DNA of 64,000 bases from Termitidicoccus mucosus (GTDB lineage: Bacteria; Verrucomicrobiota; Verrucomicrobiia; Opitutales; Opitutaceae): assembly GCF_038725785.1 (NCBI RefSeq), contig NZ_CP109796.1:5456001-5520000 (forward strand), read 5' to 3'. Below the pieces are notes generated by a model. It ran no database searches. It was not told the DNA's origin and saw only the letters and a list, made by a program, of their open reading frames with translations. Positions 17,342 to 24,949 of this stretch are shown here, in pieces. Made by a program: the position numbers and the translations under genes. The first letter of the stretch is position 1, and each line of letters begins with the position of its first letter.

Positions 17342-18378
17342 GGAAGGCAAAAGCCGGGCCAGTCACGGAGCGCTTGCGCTTGCTCGGGACCGCGCAATCC
17401 GGTTTCCAGCAGATCGAGATAAATCTGCGCATCCGCGGCGAGCGGCAAATCCTGAACACCGCGTGTCTCGCGGAACACGCCTTCGTCGGACGGGACATGA
17501 AACCAGACGCGACCGGCATCGCCGACCGCCTGAAATCCGAGCTGGTCCAGGATAGCCTGTGGCGGCAGATGAGAAATATAAAGCGACACGACGGGCGGCT
17601 CGGTGTAAGGCTGGCGGAGCCATGCGGCGATCCATTGCGTGAAGGCGTATTGGATTTTTGTTTTTGCGAGCGCGCTGGAGATTGTTTTCGCCAGACGGAG
17701 AGGGTCGGCATTCAACGTCGTGAAACGATGTGTTGTCGTGCGCCGGGCGAAATCATCCGCCTGTGCCCATGCATCCAGCAACGCCGGCGGCGAAACGATA
17801 TGAAAACGGCGGGCATCCGTCTTCTTGAGGTAGCCTTGTTGCGTCAGGTGCGTGACGATGCGCGAGACCAGCCCCGACGTGGCGCCGGCGCGCAGCACCA
17901 AATCGGCCTGCCGCCATGTGCGCTTCGGGTCGGAAAGCAGGCTGCGGACAATGCGGGCGCTCTTGCCGCCAAAGATGTTTCGGGGTTCCTGCTCGAACCG
18001 GATGTCGCGGCCGGGCAGACTCGGCAAAGACAGCAGGAAATTCCGGGCACGGAGATAAACCTGGCCGTTCAGATCGGCGACACTGACATGCCGTTGCTGG
18101 CACGTATCCAAGAACACGGGCGACAGCCTTGGCACGACAAGGAGCGGATGTGTTGACGAGTCGAGTTCGGCCGTCGGTATGTCATCAATGGTCGGGGACA
18201 GCAAAAATTGCAGCGTGAAGCGATGTGTCTGACCGTCCAGTTCGAACCTAGCCGTCGTTGGCTGCGCACCTGAGTTCAATTTAAGGTTTTTCAATCTGGC
18301 ATCCTGGGCGACAAGGCTCGCAAACTCACCAGGGAGCTGGGAGCGATACCGGACAATGCATTTCTTACCAATTTCCAT
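17338..18378 (-). CDS. AbiEi-like antitoxin / transcriptional regulator
   Basis: A protein of about 346 aa if ATG 18378 is used. An upstream ATG (18510) overlapping the stop of the previous gene is also possible and would add 44 residues. A winged-helix region is visible near the middle (TWRQADLVLRAGATSGLVSR, then IVTHLTQQGYLKKTDARRFH), as in AbiEi proteins, whose HTH represses their own promoter. The C-terminal half carries an AbiEi-like pattern (VVSLYISHLPPQAILDQLGF, VWFHVPSDEGVFRETR). I prefer 18378 because an AT-rich, palindrome-containing stretch just upstream looks like a promoter/operator. It is coupled to the toxin gene by ATGA overlap. Confidence 0.65.
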   Translation of the reverse strand: MEIGKKCIVRYRSQLPGEFASLVAQDARLKNLKLNSGAQPTTARFELDGQTHRFTLQFLLSPTIDDIPTAELDSSTHPLLVVPRLSPVFLDTCQQRHVSVADLNGQVYLRARNFLLSLPSLPGRDIRFEQEPRNIFGGKSARIVRSLLSDPKRTWRQADLVLRAGATSGLVSRIVTHLTQQGYLKKTDARRFHIVSPPALLDAWAQADDFARRTTTHRFTTLNADPLRLAKTISSALAKTKIQYAFTQWIAAWLRQPYTEPPVVSLYISHLPPQAILDQLGFQAVGDAGRVWFHVPSDEGVFRETRGVQDLPLAADAQIYLDLLETGLRGPEQAQALRDWPGFCLP

Positions 18379-18415
18379 ATTCTTATTGTCAAGTAAGAAT
18401 ACATTTTTTAGTAAG
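18379..18415 (-). promoter_or_regulatory. Putative operator/promoter of the AbiE-like pair
   Basis: ATTCTTA (18379-18385) and TAAGAAT (18394-18400) form a 7-bp inverted repeat with an 8-nt spacer directly before ATG 18378. A further TAAGAA half-site lies at about 18412-18417. Negative autoregulation through inverted repeats is the known mode for AbiEi antitoxins. The stretch is AT-rich compared with the surrounding genes and contains TTGACA on the coding strand. Confidence 0.45.
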
Positions 18416-18506
18416 AAATCAACCTCCAATCCAAGGCATTCCGATTCTGCATTCTCAGTTCGCAGACTGACTCCAGGCATGCCAGCCATTCGGCAAACCT
18501 GTTTTG

Positions 18507-19268
18507 TCATGCCCGTTTCGGCCTGCCGGGACGCGTGTCGCGTGCAATCTTGTGCCGGCGGCAAAAGCGGCGGATATCGGCGGGATCGACGGCAAGTTTC
18601 AGACCGGCGAGGAATCGCTCAAACTCACCGGTCCGGTATGCCGGTCTCGGGTGATGGAGCATGTAGCCGAGAAGATTGAGCTTCCACCATGCGGAGTGGC
18701 CAAACTGCGCGCCTTTGACCGCCCCGATTGCCTGCCCGTCGAAAAACTCCGCGGCCAGCGCGAGGTGATGGAAAAGTCGTGACCGGCCGCCGGCCACGGC
18801 TTCGCCAAGGAACTGCATCGTGGCGGCGGCAGTCGCCGGGCTGATGACTTGGCCGCCAGCGCCGCCGGCGAGTTCGCGCCGCCATGCAAGCATCATCAAA
18901 AATGACGCGCAATCAATCCTGCCCGCCTGATACCGGCGGATAAGCGCAAAAATCTGTGAGCGCGACAGCCCGCCAAAATTCGCGGGTGCGATTTTATACC
19001 GCTTCAAATCTGCCGCCTCGTCTTCCGTGGCAGCAGTCGCGCCCGCCAGCCATTTGAGCAGGCGGCGTCCGGCACATGCGTTGGGCAGAGGTGTCATTTT
19101 GCCGTCAAGATAGGCGTCGAGCCTTTGGCGCGCCATCGTGTCGAGCGAGACGGCGCGATACCACTGCCGCAGGCCGGGGACGCGGCGCAGCAGCGACAGA
19201 AATTGCCCCACCCCGGCCCTGTCATCGGCATCGGAAAGCGTGGCGAGGATTTTTTCGATGAATGTCAT
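18507..19268 (-). CDS. Conserved-looking hypothetical protein of the conjugative module
   Basis: A 253-aa protein from ATG 19268 (MTFIEKILATLSDADDRAG). A longer open frame up to 19409 crosses a terminator hairpin and is not used. It is mostly helical and basic, with SRSQIFALIRRYQAGRIDCA and DPADIRRFCRRHKIARDTR, and no signal peptide or membrane segment. The TGA overlaps a possible upstream ATG of the AbiEi gene. I do not recognise the family. It is separated from the T4SS genes by a strong hairpin, so it may be transcribed with the toxin-antitoxin pair. Confidence 0.55.
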   Translation of the reverse strand: MTFIEKILATLSDADDRAGVGQFLSLLRRVPGLRQWYRAVSLDTMARQRLDAYLDGKMTPLPNACAGRRLLKWLAGATAATEDEAADLKRYKIAPANFGGLSRSQIFALIRRYQAGRIDCASFLMMLAWRRELAGGAGGQVISPATAAATMQFLGEAVAGGRSRLFHHLALAAEFFDGQAIGAVKGAQFGHSAWWKLNLLGYMLHHPRPAYRTGEFERFLAGLKLAVDPADIRRFCRRHKIARDTRPGRPKRA

Positions 19269-19291
19269 TGTTTTCGATGTTCGGAAACAAA

Positions 19292-19333
19292 CACGGATAA
19301 CCCGGCGGCTTCGCCGGATTATCCGTGCCGGGA
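19292..19333 (-). terminator. Strong hairpin terminator after the T4SS gene block
   Basis: CACGGATAA (19292-19300) pairs with TTATCCGTG (19319-19327), and CCGGCG (19302-19307) pairs inside with CGCCGG (19312-19317). This gives a stem of about 15 bp. On the minus strand TTTGTTT follows. It lies directly downstream of the last gene of the T4SS operon (stop at 19348). Confidence 0.7.
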
Positions 19334-19347
19334 ATGCTGCGATGCGG

Positions 19348-19734
19348 TCAGTAGGGATTGCCCGCGGCAGCGGTTTGCCCCTGGCGCATGCCGGCCGTCG
19401 CGATTGCACTGCGCGCGATGCGCGTAAACGCGCCCTCGCGTTGCGCCTCGGGGATGCGTTTCATGCGCCGTTCGACTTCCTGCTTGATGTCGGGATTCGC
19501 CTCGACGTACTGGCGGACTTCCTCGCGGAAGCCCTGGCGTTGTTCGTTGGTGCGCATGATGTCATATATGCGCTTGCGAACAAGTTCATCGTGTGAATAT
19601 GCGGAGATTTTGGCATGCAACTCCGGATTTTCCTGGATGAACTTGTCGATCTTCGCGTCGATCTCGGGATTGTGGCGGATGCCAGCCTCCGCTTCCTGCT
19701 GCCGTTTTTTCGCAATTGCGTCTTTGAGTGCCAT
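19348..19734 (-). CDS. Small charged helical protein of the T4SS operon (unknown function)
   Basis: A 128-aa protein from ATG 19734 (MALKDAIAKKRQQEAEAGIR). It is almost wholly helical and charged (EIDAKIDKFIQENPELHAKI, EEVRQYVEANPDIKQEVERR), so it is cytoplasmic and probably a coiled-coil or DNA/protein adaptor. It is followed by a terminator, making it the last gene of the T4SS operon. No family recognised. Confidence 0.6.
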   Translation of the reverse strand: MALKDAIAKKRQQEAEAGIRHNPEIDAKIDKFIQENPELHAKISAYSHDELVRKRIYDIMRTNEQRQGFREEVRQYVEANPDIKQEVERRMKRIPEAQREGAFTRIARSAIATAGMRQGQTAAAGNPY

Positions 19735-19778
19735 GATTGGTGGGTATTGATGTTTTGGTTGGTCCGTGGAACTGCCGG

Positions 19779-20087
19779 TTAAAGAGCCAGCAGGCTCTGG
19801 TTGTAGTCCTCGCCGGGAAGCGGCAGCAGGTCGCTGCCGCTGATGTCGAGCACCGCGCTTTCGAAAACGCGGGCGACGTCCCAGGGGGTGGCGGTTGCGA
19901 GCCACAGGCGCATGAGGTCTTCACACGTCGGGGATTTGCCGAGTGTTTTTTCGAGATGAGTTTTTGCCTGCTCGAAAATCGAGCGGTGCCGGTCCATGAC
20001 CGGAAGCGGCTCGACGGATTTGTCGCCGCCGTGGCTGGCAACGACACGCTCTTGCGTGCCGGGTTGTGGTGGTGCGGATGTTTTCAT
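19779..20087 (-). CDS. Small hypothetical protein of the T4SS operon
   Basis: A 102-aa protein. Its ATG 20087 overlaps the TGA of the preceding lipoprotein gene (ATGA). A disordered N-terminus precedes a helical part (RSIFEQAKTHLEKTLGKSPT, CEDLMRLWLATATPWDVARV). Soluble, with no signal peptide. The coupling shows that it is real and an operon member; the function is unknown. Confidence 0.6.
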   Translation of the reverse strand: MKTSAPPQPGTQERVVASHGGDKSVEPLPVMDRHRSIFEQAKTHLEKTLGKSPTCEDLMRLWLATATPWDVARVFESAVLDISGSDLLPLPGEDYNQSLLAL

Positions 20088-20599
20088 TTGTCTTTCGTTG
20101 CGGTGTTTTGCGGCTCGCGCAGGCGCACGAGCTCGCGGTTAAGCCGAGCGACCTCGGCAATAAGGGTTTCGTTTTGCTCGGTGAGCGCCGCCATGAGGCG
20201 GGTCTGCGCGTTCATGCGCTGCTCGATGTCGGCGTTTGTGGGCGCCGGTTTTTCGGCGGGATCGGAAACGGCGAGAACCGGGCCGAGCGGCACGACCGTC
20301 GGTGCGTGCGGCGAGAGATTCCAATCGGCGGACGCTTCCTTGCGGTAAACGAGATGCGCCTCGTGAAGCACGTTTGGATCCTTGGGATCAACATACCGGT
20401 TTACCGGATATGCCTTGAGCACTTCGCCGAGGCGGATTTTTTCAAGATTGGCTTGGTCGAGTTCGGTGCCGGAAACCGGCACGGCGACAGTGGCCGGTGC
20501 CGGTGGAGGCGGTTGCGGCGGACGAGATGCGCAGCCGTCCAGAAGGGCGGCGGCGATGGCGAGCGCCGGAGCGAGTTTGAGGAGATGTTTTTTGTTCAT
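20084..20599 (-). CDS. Lipoprotein of the conjugative T4SS (TrbH position)
   Basis: A 171-aa protein from ATG 20599. The signal MNKKHLLKLAPALAIAAALL ends in the lipobox LLDGC (Cys about residue 23), followed by a Pro-rich linker. A coiled coil at the C-terminus (LTEQNETLIAEVARLNRELV) suggests that it spans or binds in the periplasm. In the trb order B-C-D-E-J-K-L-F-G-H-I the lipoprotein TrbH stands next to TrbG/I. This gene lies after trbI and may be its counterpart or a VirB7-type factor that stabilises the outer-membrane ring. Confidence 0.7.
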   Translation of the reverse strand: MNKKHLLKLAPALAIAAALLDGCASRPPQPPPPAPATVAVPVSGTELDQANLEKIRLGEVLKAYPVNRYVDPKDPNVLHEAHLVYRKEASADWNLSPHAPTVVPLGPVLAVSDPAEKPAPTNADIEQRMNAQTRLMAALTEQNETLIAEVARLNRELVRLREPQNTATKDK

Positions 20600-20636
20600 G
20601 GCGGGAAAAGGCTGCCTGGACCAATTATCGGAAGTG

Positions 20637-21740
20637 TCAGCGGGGAATACCGGCGGACGATGACGGCGTGTCCTCGGTTTTCTGCCAGAGCTTCGCGCCG
20701 CCGTTGCCACCGCGCGCGGCCCCGGCCTTGTCGAGGGTTTGCGTGACATAGAGATAAAACTGTTTTCCTGCCGGGACGCGGATATAAAAACCCTCCTCGG
20801 CGATCATTTTGGAGATCTGCGCCGCGTAGGCGTTGAGGACGTCGGCGGTGCCGGCGAGCGCGGCATTTTTCGCGGTCGCCCTGGGTATTTGCGTGGTGAC
20901 ACCGAGCGCCGTGGATTGGTCCTGCATTTCCATAAAACCGCCCGCCATGCCGGCGAGAAAAGTCGAGGCGAAGAGTTTTATGTCCTGCCAGTCGTCGGTC
21001 TTGATGATTTGGCCGACGAGCCCGGCGGAACCGTCACGAAGGCCGTATTCGTCCAAAACCTCGTCACGTTCGCGGTCGAGGGCGATGCCGTTGAGCGTGA
21101 GTTCGAGGCCGTTGTCAGTCGTGCGGTCGCGCCAGACAATCACCCACTGGCCGGAGGCTGCGATGCGTTCGCGGGCGCGATCCTGCGAGGCGCGTCCGTG
21201 GACTTCAGCGCCGGCGGGAATGATGAGACGTCCGTCGTGCCAGACATCCTCGGTGACAAGCCCGATGATCGGCGTGTCGGTTTTCGACGATTCGAGTGTG
21301 ATGATGGTTTCGCAGGGGATCAGGCGTCCATAGGGCGCGTAATTCGGTGACAGGGGAACGGAGGATGGGATGCCGCTATTTGCAGCGAGAAGACTGATGG
21401 GGAGAACAGGTGGGCCTTTGCGATTGCCCGCGTCAGGATGATTTTCCTGACGGGCTGCGCGCGGACGGGAAACGGCTTCCGATATGTTTTTATCGCCCGA
21501 TTGCAGGTTGGCGCGGGCGGACGAATTCACAGGCGTGAGCGGAGCGGGGACTTTGAGCGGCTGGCCGTCACGGGTGATGGTGTGGCGCTCCATTGGAGGA
21601 ACCGGCGGCGCGGCGGCAGCAATTGGGCGCTCACCACGGTTTTCACCGTGAATGAGCAGCGCGCCGATGACGACAAACACGATCACGGAAACGACGCTGC
21701 CAAGCGGCGTTTTTATGAATCTGATGATGCGTTTGATCAT
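20637..21740 (-). CDS. trbI: TrbI/VirB10-family T4SS core protein
   Basis: A 367-aa protein. ATG 21740 overlaps the trbG stop (ATGA). Short cytoplasmic N-terminus, one transmembrane helix (TPLGSVVSVIVFVVIGALLI), a Pro-rich periplasmic linker, and the C-terminal beta-barrel domain. The barrel domain contains LIPCETIITLESSKTDTPII, GLVTEDVWHDGRLIIPAGAE, HGRAS, and the final IRVPAGKQFYLYVTQTLD. The pattern is that of VirB10/TrbI, which links inner and outer membranes and senses ATP use during DNA transfer. A length below 400 aa is on the short side for the family. Confidence 0.85.
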   Translation of the reverse strand: MIKRIIRFIKTPLGSVVSVIVFVVIGALLIHGENRGERPIAAAAPPVPPMERHTITRDGQPLKVPAPLTPVNSSARANLQSGDKNISEAVSRPRAARQENHPDAGNRKGPPVLPISLLAANSGIPSSVPLSPNYAPYGRLIPCETIITLESSKTDTPIIGLVTEDVWHDGRLIIPAGAEVHGRASQDRARERIAASGQWVIVWRDRTTDNGLELTLNGIALDRERDEVLDEYGLRDGSAGLVGQIIKTDDWQDIKLFASTFLAGMAGGFMEMQDQSTALGVTTQIPRATAKNAALAGTADVLNAYAAQISKMIAEEGFYIRVPAGKQFYLYVTQTLDKAGAARGGNGGAKLWQKTEDTPSSSAGIPR

Positions 21741-22621
21741 CTGGGCGCAAGCAGCCGCGCGTCACGGGTCACGCGCGGCACAATGATGTTAAAATTGTTT
21801 TTCACGCTGAGATTGGCGCGTCCGCCATCCGGGGTGCCGGTGATGGCAAAGTAGGCGACCGTTTCAGCGTGTGGTGGAATCAGCCCGGAAGCGTCGGCGA
21901 TGGACGCGGGATAAAGGCGGTTGCCGATGCGCACGGCGAGACCTTGGGGCTGGTAAACAACCTCGGCGTCGCCGGTGTTTTCTAATAAGATTTTGAAGAC
22001 AAGCGTGTCCTCGGGATCGAAGCGAAAGACTTCTTCCACCGTCGCGGTGAAGTCGCGGTATTGGGTCTTGTCATTCGGGGCACGGTGCTCGACCTGCCAG
22101 ACGGTCTCGGGATATTGCTCTCGCACGAGGCGATAGGATTTGGCGCGGTCGAGGAGCGCGAGAAGAGCTTCGGGTGTGGCGCGCTTGGCAAGGGCCGCGC
22201 TGCGCCCGGTGATACGGTCTTCGTAGAACGTGACCGAACCGTAGGGATGCGGCGCGACGGCGAGGCGGATGATATAGGTTTTGTTTTGCAGGATGACATT
22301 GAGCACGGCCTTCGCATCGGGAAAAAGCGCGCGCACGCTCAGGTAATACCGGCCCGGCAGGTGCGACATCAGCACAGGTGCGGGAGCGTCGGGGTTGTTG
22401 GTGATGTTCGCGCCCTCCAGCGCGGACGGCGCAGAGGGAAACATCAGGGTCGTGGGCGCGTCGGTGGAGATGGGGATTTCATAGACGATGCGCTCGTCCA
22501 GTGGCAGTTGCTTGACGACGGGGGAGTGAGGCTTGGCGTCGCCGGCAAACCCCGGAGTAACCAGCAATGCGAGGAGCGTGACGCACATGGAGTTCAGTTT
22601 TGAGTGTATTCGTAGTTCCAT
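21737..22621 (-). CDS. trbG: TrbG/VirB9-family T4SS core protein
   Basis: A 294-aa protein. ATG 22621 gives a signal peptide (SMCVTLLALLVTPGFAG). An inner ATG at 22588 would still leave a signal. The VirB9-like beta-sandwich shows ALFPDAKAVLNVILQNKTYI, RLAVAPHPYGSVTFYEDR and, later, LEVYQ-type strands (VVYQPQGLAVRIGNRLYPAS). VirB9/TrbG forms the outer-membrane ring with VirB10. The 5' end overlaps trbF by 28 bp and the 3' end overlaps trbI by 4 bp. Confidence 0.8.
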   Translation of the reverse strand: MELRIHSKLNSMCVTLLALLVTPGFAGDAKPHSPVVKQLPLDERIVYEIPISTDAPTTLMFPSAPSALEGANITNNPDAPAPVLMSHLPGRYYLSVRALFPDAKAVLNVILQNKTYIIRLAVAPHPYGSVTFYEDRITGRSAALAKRATPEALLALLDRAKSYRLVREQYPETVWQVEHRAPNDKTQYRDFTATVEEVFRFDPEDTLVFKILLENTGDAEVVYQPQGLAVRIGNRLYPASIADASGLIPPHAETVAYFAITGTPDGGRANLSVKNNFNIIVPRVTRDARLLAPR

Positions 22622-23271
22622 ACGGCGAGCGGGTAGCGTTTGTTGGCGATCATGTCGGGATTGCGCACAAGCGTGAGGGTAAGGGTGAAGCGCGGGGATT
22701 CCGTGAAAGCCTGCCGCTCGAATACGCCCGTGCGCACGAGCTGGCCCTCTACTTTGACGATGACCTGGTCCTCGCGCGTGCGGAGAATATCCATCTTAAA
22801 AACCTCGGGTTTTTGATGGATTTGCTTCACCTCGAACTCTTCGCGATTGGCCAGAAGATCGCCCTGTGCGCGCGCGCAGGCCTCGGTGAGGTAGAGGCGT
22901 TGCAGCAGGTCGGGAAAATCAAGCGCCCTGGGATTGCGTTGGAGCAGCGCGAGCGTCGCCCAGATGGTCAGCGTTTCGTGCAGCGTTTTGGACTCCTCGA
23001 ATCCGAGCAGCGGCGAGATCGAAAACGTCCCCGCGCCGTCGAGAATCACCACGCGCTCGCGCGTGCGATACGCATTGATGATAAAAAACGGCTGGATAAC
23101 GGCGAGAATGAGCGCGCCGATGGCGACAAGCGCCCAGACGCGCGCGGCGAACGCATAATCCGCAAACAAGCGCGCCGGATTCCACGGGCGCGGTGGTTTT
23201 GCAGGAGGTGGCAACGGTTTGTCCGTATCGACAGGTGTGTTGCGCAACGGAGCGGGTTCGTCGGTTGTCAT
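22594..23271 (-). CDS. trbF: TrbF/VirB8-family T4SS inner-membrane protein
   Basis: A 225-aa protein from ATG 23271, 4 nt after the trbL stop. A short Pro-rich cytoplasmic head (PLPPPAKPPRPWNPARLF) precedes one transmembrane helix (WALVAIGALILAVIQPFFII). The NTF2-like periplasmic domain follows, ending FTLTLTLVRNPDMIANKRYP, LAVWNYEY. That closing pattern is typical of TrbF/VirB8. It nucleates assembly of the secretion channel. Confidence 0.8.
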   Translation of the reverse strand: MTTDEPAPLRNTPVDTDKPLPPPAKPPRPWNPARLFADYAFAARVWALVAIGALILAVIQPFFIINAYRTRERVVILDGAGTFSISPLLGFEESKTLHETLTIWATLALLQRNPRALDFPDLLQRLYLTEACARAQGDLLANREEFEVKQIHQKPEVFKMDILRTREDQVIVKVEGQLVRTGVFERQAFTESPRFTLTLTLVRNPDMIANKRYPLAVWNYEYTQN

Positions 23272-23275
23272 GGAG

Positions 23276-24190
23276 TCAGAGGCCGGGTGTGAATCGTGCA
23301 GGGGGAGGAGCGGACGCGCCCGCCGATGGCGCGGGCACGGTGAACATGCGGGCGGCGGCGCCAGCGCGCGTGGTGATTTCCGAGGCCGCGCGGCCAATCG
23401 CGACCGGCGATGCGGTCTGCCCGGTGAACGCGTGGCCGTGCGCGAAAAGCATCTGGCAGACTACCGGCGTGGAAACCGTGCCGATGAGCAGGGTCAGCCC
23501 GGCCAGGACGCAGCCGGCATTATTGAGGAATGGCGCATACGCGATCATTTCGGGAGACGCGGGATTGGCCCCGACCACAGCGCGAAAATCCTGCCATATC
23601 GTGACGGCCAGCAGATTGGTGATGGCGAAGCCGACGGGCCACGAAAGGATGGCAAGGACCTGCTGGAAAAAACGCACAGCCATTCCGCTCAACACGGGGA
23701 TCATAAAACACCCGAGCGCAAACGGCGTGAGCAGGTAGAGGATCCAGCGGAGTATGTATTGCAGTAATATCATCGGCGCGGTGAGCAGCGTGCTGATCTG
23801 GATAAACATCCAGGAAAGCGCGTCGGTGAACGCGTGGTAGATGGACTCGTTGAGCTTTCGCCACGACCATTCGCGGCCCTCGGAGTCCGGCCTGGCTGCC
23901 TCGCGAATCCGGTCGGCCGCGCGCGATGGATTTTCGGAATATTCGGGGTTTATGTAGTCGGCAGTGGCGAGGAGAGTGTTTTCCACCAATGGAAACCACC
24001 ATCCCATCGAGGCGACGAGGGCGGTGATGGTGAGCGCGCGCGCCACCGGACGGATAAAATCGGCGTGGTGGTATTGCGCCCGGCTCATCTGCACGATGAG
24101 CCCGACCACCATCATTGCAAAAACAACAAAGCGGAACGCGACGATGAGCGTCTGAAATTTGTTTTCGAGCAGAGGCAGCGCGAGGTTCAT
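23276..24190 (-). CDS. trbL: TrbL/VirB6-family polytopic T4SS protein
   Basis: A 304-aa protein with five to six hydrophobic segments, among them FRFVVFAMMVVGLIVQM, PMILLQYILRWILYLLTPFA and NAGCVLAGLTLLIGTVSTPV. The C-terminus is Ala/Pro/Gly-rich and cytoplasmic. This matches the VirB6/TrbL inner-membrane channel component. A PE-rich periplasmic loop (INPEYSENPSRAADRIREAA) precedes the central helices. Its promoter-proximal neighbour is an inverted AT-rich gene instead of trbK/trbJ directly, so a new promoter may be needed. Confidence 0.75.
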   Translation of the reverse strand: MNLALPLLENKFQTLIVAFRFVVFAMMVVGLIVQMSRAQYHHADFIRPVARALTITALVASMGWWFPLVENTLLATADYINPEYSENPSRAADRIREAARPDSEGREWSWRKLNESIYHAFTDALSWMFIQISTLLTAPMILLQYILRWILYLLTPFALGCFMIPVLSGMAVRFFQQVLAILSWPVGFAITNLLAVTIWQDFRAVVGANPASPEMIAYAPFLNNAGCVLAGLTLLIGTVSTPVVCQMLFAHGHAFTGQTASPVAIGRAASEITTRAGAAARMFTVPAPSAGASAPPPARFTPGL

Positions 24191-24329
24191 GGCGGGCTGA
24201 GGAGAAATCGTGCCGCCATCTTACCCCCTTTTTAGCCGCCAGGCTTGGAGGTTCCTGCTACGAGTGGGAAAAACGCGGGAAAATCACTTTATTAAGATTC
24301 GTTTTTGGAATAGAACCCAATTGAACATC

Positions 24330-24842
24330 ATGAAAACAAATAACCCACACCAAAAACCTAGAAGTCATTCCATCGTATCGTCATTTGCTCCGTTTGCATG
24401 GCCAGTGGTGACGATAATTCTATTCTTCAGCTTTCGAATGCCATTGATTGCGCTCTTGTCAACCGCGACTAGAACCATTGACAAATCATCAAAAATAACA
24501 ATTCATGGTTTTTCTGTAGAATCTGAGCGAAAGCTCAATGAGTTGGCTTCAACAGAGGTAAAGTCAGCAATCCTGAATGTAAGCACTTTTGCGCTTAGAG
24601 AACTAATGGACATGTCACCTCAATCACGAATGAAACCTAACCCAGATTATTTTAATCGGAAACGAGCGGTATGGGATGAACTGACTGCTGCAAAGCTTGC
24701 ATATTATCGCGATTTGGAACCATCCGCTAATATTGGAGAGTATACATTTGAGGTTGGTCGAACGCATTTAGGAGAAGCAACCAATAGTTATTTACGGGAA
24801 ATTGTGCTCGAGCAAGCGTTAGGAACATTAAAATCAAAATAG
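24330..24842 (+). CDS. AT-rich membrane-anchored hypothetical protein inserted in the T4SS operon
   Basis: A 170-aa protein on the strand opposite to all T4SS genes. ATG 24330 gives a basic N-terminus, then hydrophobic FAPFAWPVVTIILFFSFRMP and a second short stretch, then a charged soluble C-terminal domain (KITIHGFSVESERKLNELAS, AVWDELTAAKLAYYRDLEPS). The base composition is clearly more AT-rich than its neighbours, a sign of recent transfer. It lies between trbJ and trbL, where trbK (entry exclusion) normally stands. An exclusion or defence role is possible, but I recognise no family. A hairpin terminator follows at 24868. Confidence 0.65.
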   Translation: MKTNNPHQKPRSHSIVSSFAPFAWPVVTIILFFSFRMPLIALLSTATRTIDKSSKITIHGFSVESERKLNELASTEVKSAILNVSTFALRELMDMSPQSRMKPNPDYFNRKRAVWDELTAAKLAYYRDLEPSANIGEYTFEVGRTHLGEATNSYLREIVLEQALGTLKSK

Positions 24843-24867
24843 AAAAAGTAGGTCTCTATTGATTGAC

Positions 24868-24903
24868 AAGGCGTGTCCTGTTTCGGAACGCGCCTTCGTT
24901 TCT
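24868..24903 (+). terminator. Terminator after the inserted AT-rich gene
   Basis: AAGGCGTGTCC and GGAACGCGCCTT pair with one or two bulged positions around a TGTTTC loop. CGTTTCT follows on the plus strand. It stands 26 nt after the stop of the 24330 gene and would insulate it from the convergent trbJ. Confidence 0.5.
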
Positions 24904-24949
24904 GCGCATCAGTTCCAGTCGTTGAACCCTTGCCTGTTTGTCACGCAGA

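Noticed and set aside
19269-19409. Upstream extension of the 253-aa hypothetical gene
   Set aside because: It runs through the perfect hairpin at 19292-19327 and into the preceding gene.
24210-24329. GTG start for the AT-rich gene in the T4SS operon
   Set aside because: The first 40 codons look non-coding and cross the trbL start region; ATG 24330 begins a typical basic plus hydrophobic N-terminus.
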